Positions 56,073-64,000 of a stretch of DNA of 64,000 nucleotides are shown here, in pieces. The stretch covers positions 682,001 through 746,000 of the forward strand of contig JAFCMP010000468.1 of the NCBI GenBank assembly GCA_017506865.1. The letters are read 5' to 3'. The stretch comes from Tribonema minus (lineage: Eukaryota > Sar > Xanthophyceae > Tribonematales > Tribonemataceae). The notes under the pieces were generated by a model. The model was not told where the DNA came from. It did not search any database and saw only the letters and a list, made by a program, of their open reading frames with translations. The position numbers and the translations under genes are program-made. Positions within the stretch are counted from its first letter, which is position 1. Every line of letters starts with the position of its first letter.

Positions 56073-58126
56073 ACTCGGGGGGCGGTGGGGGACCTTACAC
56101 TGCAGGTGACAGGGCAAGATCCCTCTGCCTGCCGAGTGCTTGTCTGTCGTTGCGGAAGTTCTGTAGACGAGACCAGGCGTCAACGAACAGAGTACTACGC
56201 TCAGTGCTGCTGCCGCTGGCGTGCGGTATTGCAGTTTGCGCGCGGGCAACAGCTGTAGGTGAAAATCTGCACTTGCGCACATCTTGGCCGCAGGCCTCCG
56301 TCCTGCAGTGCTGCACGCGCATGGTGCGCCGGATGCAACAGCGTCGCATCGCGCAGCGTGTACATGTGCAGGAGGTGCACATCAGTTTCAGCAAATTGTT
56401 GGTGTGCCGATGGCCATGCGGCAGCAGTCTGGAGGTGTCAGACTGTCCACATTTGCGCAAGCCTTGTGGCTCTTGCTTGTCCGGAGGAGATGCTAATTAC
56501 CAATGTGGGTGCGCACCGTTGCTGCGCCGTCCTGCACGTGTTAGGGCGTCGTTGTATCGATGCGTGCTGTATGGGTTCATGTCGTGCGCAATGTTCACAG
56601 TCATTTCGAACTGCACTTGGTGACGGCCGTAGCTCGTCCCCAGAGCATGGAGTCGTGCACACACTCATTGTGCTGACATCATTGCGTTGGGTACAGATTG
56701 AGCTGTGTTTCCCATTATTATGCTTCCCGATTAGGTTTCAACACGCGCGGCTCTTTGGTGAATGTTGATTGATGGTACATGTAACACGTACGTTTCAATG
56801 CACACGCTTCTTGGGTTAAGCAGCAATGTGGCACGAACCTCAAGACTTGTTGAACCAACACCACAGAGCGTTTGCTCCTCAACACATCCCCCCATCATAG
56901 GGTTTGCTGCCGCATTGCGGACCGCAATGCTCATAGTTGATGCTGACCACATGCATGCACTGGGACACATCCCTTTGACATCTCAAAAGAAACTCCCTCA
57001 GTGCTGCTGCATGTGATTTCAGGGAAGGCAATGTTGGCAGTGCTGCTCAGACTGGCGCTGGAATTGACAACTTCAATTGCAAAGGCTTGAAGTGCTCCTG
57101 TAGCTGGAACTGTCCGGTGGCATGTGTAATACATTGTGTATACTTTTTGTTCATTCCTGCTTAGGGCGCGAAAAGAAGCCCAGATGGCGGATATCCAGCC
57201 TGCAACCATAGTCTTACACGTGGCTTGTAATCATATTGACAGTGTATCAATGCGCATTGCATGTGTACATACTTCACAAATGCACAGACATCAGGCAATG
57301 CACTGCATTTAGGCCAGAGCACACACCCACCAGCTTGCTGTAATGCAGCATTTGTTGGTATATAGGAACACACATGCACGACTGTTGGGTTGAAGGTCTT
57401 GAGTACACACCTAATCTCTCTGCAGCACACACACAGAATCGCCTAATCGTGATCGTGGTGCACTAAGCAGAGCACGTCCGGCCAGGCATACAGGCACGCA
57501 TGCAAGTCAGTGACAGTCTTTCGGTCCACAGTTGCGAGCAGGATGCAAGACTAATGGGCATTTCTCAGTGGTGGAACATAAGCAGTGCTGGTGTACATGG
57601 GTCATGAACGCCTATGTGATGCTGTGTGCCATGCTGGCAAACTGTCATGTCGACGCACATGTGCTGCGGAGGCAAACTTTAAACAACATGCTTTGCAGGA
57701 GTCATGCGACTGGAATCAAAATTACTGAATTCACATGCATACAGGGCATCAACTCTCCCTGAGTCAAAGTGCGGTTGAGCATGACAGTTGCAAATGGTGA
57801 CACGGAGACACGCGGTTTAACGTGTGCAAACGCAGGCAGCAAGCACAACGCGCCTTCAGGGAATGGCAGGGCGCGTGCACGCTCTGGGCGGCAACACCAC
57901 AAAATGTTGTTCTTTCAAAGCAGAGTCTGCAACAACAACAGCAGCAGGCAGCAAGAGTGCTTCCCTGCCCCCCCGCACCTCCTACCCCCCTTCTCACATC
58001 ATCTGGCTCTCTATGACCGCCTGCGCCGCGCACGGCCGCAGCGCGATCGTCGCCGTCGAAACGGCGCCCGACCTGAGCGCTGACGCGTGCGCGCTGAGGC
58101 GTGCCACGGCGCGCGCGCTACCGCAG
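56073..58126. other. Intergenic, no supported gene
   Basis: Short frames only. The stretch 58014-58120 is GC-rich and open on the plus strand (MTACAAHGRSAIVAVETAPD) but has no resemblance I can name and overlaps the 3' flank of the PurKE gene. Confidence 0.45.
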
Positions 58127-61100
58127 CTATATGCCCACCGTGGTGGACTGATTGGACTTGGCGGCGAGGTACGCCTTCCAGCCGCTCGCCTCCATCGCCT
58201 CGGCCTTGGCGAGCACTTCTTGCTCCTGCTCACCCATGAAGTCGGCCATCTGGGGATTGGGGGGGGTAGGGGGGGGTATGCACTCTTGAGCGTCTAGCAG
58301 CCACATGATTGTATAAGTTCAGCTAAAGTCTACGCTGAAGTACTGCAATGCTGCAAGGAAGTGTGCATTCCAGGGACTGCAATTGTCACCTGAATTGCCA
58401 ACTGGCACCTTGTAACCAACTACGATGAGAACATGTGGCGTCCCGTGACCCCAATGTTGACGCCACACTCCCAAGGAACATGGTGATTGAGCCATTGCTC
58501 TGCAGCCTGCTCATCCACGCCAGGCATGACAGCAGAAGCGCCCGGTCGTCGCAGCTTTCAAGCGCTCATCAGAACCTTGCCCGCCTAGCGCCGCGACTTG
58601 CACTACGACACTGGCGCCCCCCCGATTGAGGCGGGTGCATCGACAATGCATAGGCGGACAATCGCTGCGTACTGCAGGTCGTGTAGACGTGGCGATACGT
58701 GATGGAGCGTCACACATTGAAAAAATAGACAGTCCACCCCAGATTGAAGCGGACGCATCGACACCGCATGGTCGCACGACCGCTGCGCGCTGCAGGAGTC
58801 TTGTAGACGCGACGATACGAGGTGGAGCGTCACATGTTGATCACTAATTTCCAAGCACGCGCGCTCACCTGCGAGAGCAGCTTGGCGTCGGCCATGCCCA
58901 GCATGCGCACCGCCAGCAGGCCCGCGTTCATCTGAGACAGCCGACAGAAAACAACAGCAACCCATGCGCAGAGGTGTGATGAGACTTGAAATGCGAAAAG
59001 CAACAGCCGCCCGCGCGTGCAGCGTCCGCGGGAGACGTGGGGGTTGCGCAGTGTGGCCGTCTGATCTTGAGCCTCGGCAGTGCGGACGACGCAGTGCACG
59101 GGCGCCTTTGTGCTGGTCACAGCACTCACTCGCAACTGGCTGCATGTTACGAGCAACAATCTTCAATTGAGTATGAGTGCTGAGAGCCGGCGCGGGTAGT
59201 GCCTGCCAGTGAATCGTCAATCGAGCGAGGCAAGAAGCAAGTCTGCATAGGCGGCAGGGACCAAGCGGGGTCTAGACGCACTGCCGTCGCCGCAGATAGA
59301 GGACGCCGTCCTGACTGAGGCCCCTCTGCAAGCTATAGAGTTAGCTGCAGTCCCATGCTGGAGGTTTTTGAAATAATGGGTAGACCGGGCACACTCACCG
59401 CAATGCCGATGGCGACCGTCGCAACGGCGGCATCTGCACACACGACGCTGCGCTGCCGTGCTCGCGCCGCTGAGCACTGAGGCTCACTCACTGACTCACT
59501 AGCTCACTCACTCCATGAGTCACACTCACCGCGTTGCCGATGGCGACCGTCGCGACCGGCACGCCGCGCGGCATCTGCACAATGCTGTGCAGCGAGTCCA
59601 CGCCGCTGAGCGTGGACGTCTTGACGGGCACGCCGATCACGGGCAGCGGCGTCATGGCGGCGCACATGCCCGGCAGGTGCGCGGCGCCGCCGGCGCCGGC
59701 GATGATGACGCGCAGACCGCGCGCCGCCGCCGTCTGCAATGATGCGACGCAGCATCGCGGCAGCGCGTGCGAGGTTGAGAGCCGCACTTGTGGTGGGGGG
59801 GGGGGGGGGCAAAGTGAGTGCGCTTGCGACGTCGCGCGACGTCGATCTCCATGGCCGTCACAATGCTCATGGCGGTGAGTGTTGTGCCGCTACAACAGGT
59901 GCCGGGCAGCGATGAGCGCAGCGCACCCGCCGCCACCGTCTGCGATGATGCGGCGCAGCAGCGACGCGGCAGCGCGCGCGAGGTTGAGAGGCGCGCGTGT
60001 GGTTGGGAGGGTGGGGGTGAAAGTGAGTGCGCTTGCGACATCGCTCGCTGAGACCGTTGCCATGCTTACCCAGGCCTCATGTGCGTTGGTGAGGGTTAGG
60101 GTTGCCCCTTGCTTAACCCCAGGGCCTGGTGCCGTACGTGCAAGGTGGCGTTGCGAGCTTGGCGACTATCTGCAAGTTGTCGGCAGCGCATGCGTTTACC
60201 CCACGCACTGTGCTTCGATTCACTATGAGGGCAGACTAGGCGGTGTGCAGCTGCCCCAGGTGCTCTCCTCCGCAATCCACCGCGACGGCACGTGGCGACA
60301 GAGGCGCGTCACCATACGTACTGCTGTTCCGCAGCTGCCCCGCGCGCGTACTATCCGCCCAATCGGACGCGGCGCGTGAACGGAGAGGCGGGCTCGCTTC
60401 GCAGCGCGCGCTTCGCGGCCTCCGCCTCAGCGCTAAGTACCTGGGAATAGGTGCCGAGCCGCGCTCACATAGGAGAGTCACACGGTGCGTAGCGTGCAGC
60501 GGCTCCACGTGCTCTCCACAAGGCATCTCAGTGGTACACGGCAACAGTGGTGCGTCGCGGCATGACGCACGACAGTCCTCTGCGCTCGGTACCTGGGAGT
60601 AGGTGACGAGGAGCGTGCGCGTGCGGCGCTGCTTCGAGAGATGTCCACATTCGAGAAACCTGTGGGGAGAAACCTGTGGGCACGTTAAGATGGCCGTGCT
60701 GGCACGTGTGGCCATCCCATGAACTCCTTCGCGGGGGCGGCTCACTCGGTGCGCAGCGCGCAGCTGCTGCATCGCGACAGTGCATGGCGACAGCGTTGCA
60801 TCACAGCATGAGACGTTCAAGTCCAGCGTGTCCTTGAAGTCCTCTGCACTTGGGTACCTGGGAGTAGGTGACGAGCCGCGCGGGCGTGCGGTGCGCGCTG
60901 ACGATGGTGAGCTCGTACGGCACGCCGAACCGCTCCAGCGCGTCCGCCGCGGCCTTCATCGTAGGCAGGTCAGAGTCGCTGCGCAAGAAGCGAGGGGCAC
61001 CGGGGGGGGGAATGCGAGTGAGCGGACAATACAAGGGGGAGGATAGAGGGGGGGGGGGCGGCGGGGGGTGTGTGTGTGGCAAGTGACACAAAGATCACAA

Positions 61101-64000
61101 TTAGCTCGTATGGCACGCCGAAGCACTCCAGCGCGTCCGCCGCAGCCTTCATCGTCGGCAGGTCGGAGTCGCTGCGCGAGGAGCAAAGGGCGGGGAATGT
61201 GGGGGGCATTGCTCGGAGATGAGCTTGGAAATTACCTTGCGTCGAAGTGTTTTGTGTGGGCAAGGATGCACGTAATTGGATGTCGGGCGTTCACACAAGG
61301 GGGGGGGGGGGCGTTTAGACATGGGGGGATGTTGAGACATAAGCTCACAATCAGGTTGTGTTGAAGTGTTCCGTGCTGGCGAGGGTGTGCATCATCGCAT
61401 GCCGGCTCGGAGGCGGCAGCGGCGCCGTTGACCGGTGGGAACAGGGCCTGAGGGGGAACGGAGCGAGGGCTAGAGGGGGGGGCAGCGGCGCTCCACACAG
61501 AGCTGGCGCATGTTCAGCGCACGCTCACAGAGCGTGTGTGCTGTCATTTGCTTCAGTATGCACGTCTTGCCCTCTCTCAGGAGCAGGACGCGTGCGGCTT
61601 GCGCCGTGCCAGCTGTGAGGGTTAGGGTTAAAGCACCACGGGTTGGTCAAGTGTTAGGGTTAGGGTTAGGGCTGCGACGCCCAGCAGCGTGCAGTTCTCA
61701 AACCCTACGTGCTCCCCGAGCCCTAGTTCAACACGACACAGACATGCCCTCCGTCGTGTCGTCACAGAATGGTCATAGCAATTGTCACAGCGGACGCGCT
61801 GTGTCCTGGCGCCCATAGCACGCGATGCTCGCAAGCATCGCGTGACGACGCATGCCGCAGTCCAGATGAGGGTTAGGGTTAGGACATCAGTCAAGAATGA
61901 TCGTTGAACACGAAACACGCAGCAGACACTGGATATGCTCGCGAGGCAGGCCCCTGTGCATTGTGAGGAGCACCTTGACGGACTCACGTTGAAGTTATTG
62001 TGTACAAGGGCGCTCTCTGGCATGGGAGCGGATGCGAACTGCCTATCAAGGGCGGCGTGGTACACATACATACTGTATGCGGCAGCTACTGTCATTGCGC
62101 ATGTACTGACATGCGAGCGGCTCATAGCGCTGACCTTCCCATGATGATGCCCACCAGCGCCGTGGAGTGCTGCTGCGGCGCGCCGTCCTGCAGCAGGCCG
62201 TACGGCGCAACGCGCGCGCGTAGTTCCTCCATCGTGTCCGCGCAGAACGTAATGTGCGCCATCTGCGGGGCATCACGAAAAGCGAGTGGCATGCATCACA
62301 TCGCTCTTCCATTTCGTGTTGTGAAGATGCGGGACATGCCGGCTTTTTGAGAGGCTATGCCGTGTCCGCGCGGGACGTGAAATGCGCCATCTGCGGCAGC
62401 GGCACCAAAGCGATGTGTCACGCGGTGAGCACGTCGCGATGGCGTTGCGCATGGCGCGCCAGTTGTGTGAACAGTGGAACAGAGCGAGTGTCAGGCACGC
62501 CGCCTGCTGACACACTAGCTGCGAAAGCAGAACCAGAACCTCCGCCATGTTTGCGCAGAACGAGATGTGCGCCATCTGCGGAGCGGCACGCGCTTCACCC
62601 TCATGCATTGCTTTCTCTTCCGACAGAGTGTAAAGTAGCGACGAGCACCGCGCATGCGTCGCGGACTCACCTTGCGGCCCTTGCGCGCCTCCGCCTTGCC
62701 GTACCAGTGGAGCGCCGCGCCGGGGATCGCCAGCGCCTTGCTCATGAGCGCCTTGGTCTCCGCCATGTCGCCGTTGCCGAGGACGTTGAGCATCATGCTG
62801 CGGGGGCGAACGGCGCGGCGGCAAGCGGCGGCGGCGGCGCGTGCGGAGGTGAAGTTTGTGAGCGGCTGGGCGTTCAGAGAGCACGCATGCAGCTGCGAGG
62901 CGCGCAGCTGCGCAGCAGCAGCATATGCAGCGGCGCGGCAGCAGCGAACGCAGCGGTGCGGCAGCGGCGCAGAGCAGCGCGTGCCGCGCGCACGACGCGA
63001 CGCGGCTCATCGTGGCCCCGTGCGACGCGCGCACGATTACGGGAGCAGGCGCTTACGCCTCGGACGCCCGAGCCAACCGCGAGGAGCCAGCGTGCCAGCA
63101 GGCTGAACAGAGCCTGGTTGGCAGCGCCGCCTCCGCCGGAGGAGACTCGAGCATCCGAGGCGCCGTGGATAGCGTCCTGTAGCGTGACGGGGCAAGTGTC
63201 CATTGTTTGCTGCATGCGCGCCACAGCGGCTTCAATGCTAGTTTGGCGCGCACCCCACTCGTCGCTCGCCTTCGCCCCCTCCGCTCGCGCTGCTGCCGCC
63301 TCGGTGAGCGCGCTGCGGCAAATGGCGCTCGAGTTTGCGATGCGACGGTGTCAATAGGAGGCCCTCAGGCGCGGCGGGAGGCGCCCCGAGGCACGGCCAC
63401 CCACGGCCGCAGACTTCAATGCGGCATCCAACAGCCAGCGTAACTTATACTTTCTTGTGGTCAAGACCTTCCATGAGCTCGCTGGCTGCACGAGCATTGC
63501 TACATGCGTGGCGGACCAGAGGGCGGCGGACGTGGCCAACAAGCTCCACAGGCCCGTAGACACCGTCGCAACCTTGAGCGCCAACTGCCACAGCGCCCTC
63601 ATCGAGGCGGCAGCAGCGCGAGCGGAGGGGGCGAAGGCGAGCGACAAGTGGGGTGCGCGCCCAACGAGTAGCGCTGAAACCGCTGTGCCCCCCCTGCAAG
63701 CGCGCGCCGCGATACTATGACGCGCTCTCCGCAGTGGTGCGCGAGCAGGTGGTGTGCGTGTCAGCACCGATCGACGCTCATACCTATGTACCACGCGCCC
63801 GCGCGCAGCCTCGTGCCGCCGAGCGGCAGCCGAGGATCGCGCGCAGCTGCATACACGTCACAGCCCGTCGCGACAGCTCAATACACACCTCTACATACAT
63901 GCATATATACACACATGCGTACCTCGCGCCCACGCGCAGCCGCGTGCCGCCGAGCGGCAGCCCTAGGATCGCGCGCAGGTGGTTCTCAAACTGGTCGCAC
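58127..64000 (-). CDS. purKE: Phosphoribosylaminoimidazole carboxylase (PurK-PurE fusion), N-terminus beyond window
   Basis: Purine synthesis enzyme of the ADE2 type: PurK makes N5-CAIR from AIR with ATP and bicarbonate, and PurE rearranges it to CAIR. Exons in transcript order: >64000-63923, 62797-62671, 62262-62135, 60978-60858, 59733-59530, 58931-58869 and 58249-58127 (TAG). All are GT-AG and all phases match. The PurK C-terminus shows [25 protein letters not shown] and [20 protein letters not shown] short linker leads to PurE, with [65 protein letters not shown] and [17 protein letters not shown]. The fusion order is that of plants and fungi. The PurE signature is complete, including the SDSD, HRT and [10 protein letters not shown] elements of the active site. 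Echoes of several exon edges crowd the introns. Confidence 0.94.
59395..59445 (-). repeat. Echo of PurKE exon 59733-59530 (3' edge)
   Basis: It repeats the end coding VPVATVAIG with its donor side, about 130 bp downstream in the next intron. Confidence 0.7.
59925..59990 (-). repeat. Echo of the acceptor side of PurKE exon 59733-59530
   Basis: It repeats cgtctgc.atgatgcg.cgcagca and gcgaggttgagag as at 59731-59782, covering the last intron bases and the exon edge. Confidence 0.75.
60230..60620 (-). repeat. Echoes of PurKE exon 60978-60858 (3' edge) and downstream intron
   Basis: gtacctgggaataggtg..gagccgcgc at 60437 and gtacctgggagtaggtgacgag at 60590 copy the donor and VTYSQ-coding end. The neighbouring caccgcgacggcacgtggcgacag motif recurs near 60280, 60530 and 60770, giving a unit of roughly 150-250 bp. 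Confidence 0.75.
61085..61185 (-). repeat. Echo of the 5' half of PurKE exon 60978-60858
   Basis: It repeats coding for [23 protein letters not shown] with its CGCAG acceptor and, further upstream, poly-C. The coding is intact over about 28 codons. Confidence 0.85.
61615..61885. repeat. Three short TTAGGG clusters in a PurKE intron
   Basis: Clusters at 61617-61628, 61652-61671 and 61868-61882. Confidence 0.85.
62345..62600 (-). repeat. Two echoes of the acceptor side of PurKE exon 62262-62135
   Basis: About 62365-62405 and 62545-62590 repeat the segment coding MAHITFCAD with the CCGCAG acceptor (read on the minus strand), plus flanking gcg.caccaa or gcggcacgc. Confidence 0.75.
63232..63681. 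repeat. Inverted repeat in a PurKE intron
   Basis: 63232-63355 and 63557-63681 are reverse complements over about 120 bp with high identity (shared core ggcggcagcagcgcgagcgg read from the right arm), separated by about 200 bp. The arms differ by an indel not divisible by three. Confidence 0.75.
63790..63850 (-). repeat. Echo of PurKE exon >64000-63923 (3' edge)
   Basis: It repeats gcgccc.cgcgcagcc.cgtgccgccgagcggcagcc, coding [12 protein letters not shown], about 130 bp downstream of the original. Confidence 0.75.

Noticed and set aside
63351-63794. 147-codon minus-strand frame with hydrophobic segments
   Set aside because: It lies across the inverted repeat in a PurKE intron; the two arms differ by an indel not divisible by three, so no common reading frame is supported.

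Overview
This window looks like a gene-dense but heavily interrupted stretch of nuclear DNA from a GC-rich, intron-rich protist, most likely an alga with a red-derived complex plastid (haptophyte- or stramenopile-like). The grounds are eukaryotic genes cut into many short exons with GT-AG junctions, TTAGGG-type interstitial repeats, and an SmpB gene (partner of the bacterial/plastid tmRNA) whose first exon encodes a signal-peptide-like leader. The exact lineage cannot be fixed from sequence alone.

Layout. (1) Minus strand, <1-11816: an FtsH-family AAA metalloprotease rebuilt from 13 phase-consistent exons; its C-terminus lies left of the window. (2) Plus strand, 12023-13175: two-exon SmpB, divergent from FtsH across 206 bp. 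(3) 13176-16530: no intact gene; ankyrin-like fragments and a short hAT-type element with a near-perfect 8-bp target duplication. (4) 16540-22353: a site-specific-type LINE with one 1779-residue ORF, preceded by a 5'-truncated copy of its own 3' end. (5) 22700-30040: a higher-order repeat array carrying eight copies of a two-exon-like cassette. (6) Minus strand, 32324-43315 and probably further: a kinesin-13-like gene of at least 13 exons. (7) Plus strand, 45074-49151: a complete four-exon adenylate kinase 6. (8) 50885-56072: two related leucine-rich-repeat genes in opposite orientation around an F-box/ankyrin gene. (9) Minus strand, 58127->64000: the C-terminal PurK part and complete PurE part of a fused phosphoribosylaminoimidazole carboxylase.

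The most striking feature runs through all four multi-exon host genes. Their introns contain tandem copies of the adjoining exon edge, usually including its splice site ('exon echoes', roughly 30 in all). In AK6 one copy keeps an open frame and a donor site. A second recurring feature is C homopolymers, 9 to over 20 nt long on the sense strand, just upstream of 3' splice sites. The divergent FtsH-SmpB pair may be functionally coupled: in bacteria FtsH degrades some proteins tagged by the tmRNA-SmpB system.

All exon models were assembled by eye from splice signals, reading-frame phase and protein-family similarity. No transcript or database search was available.
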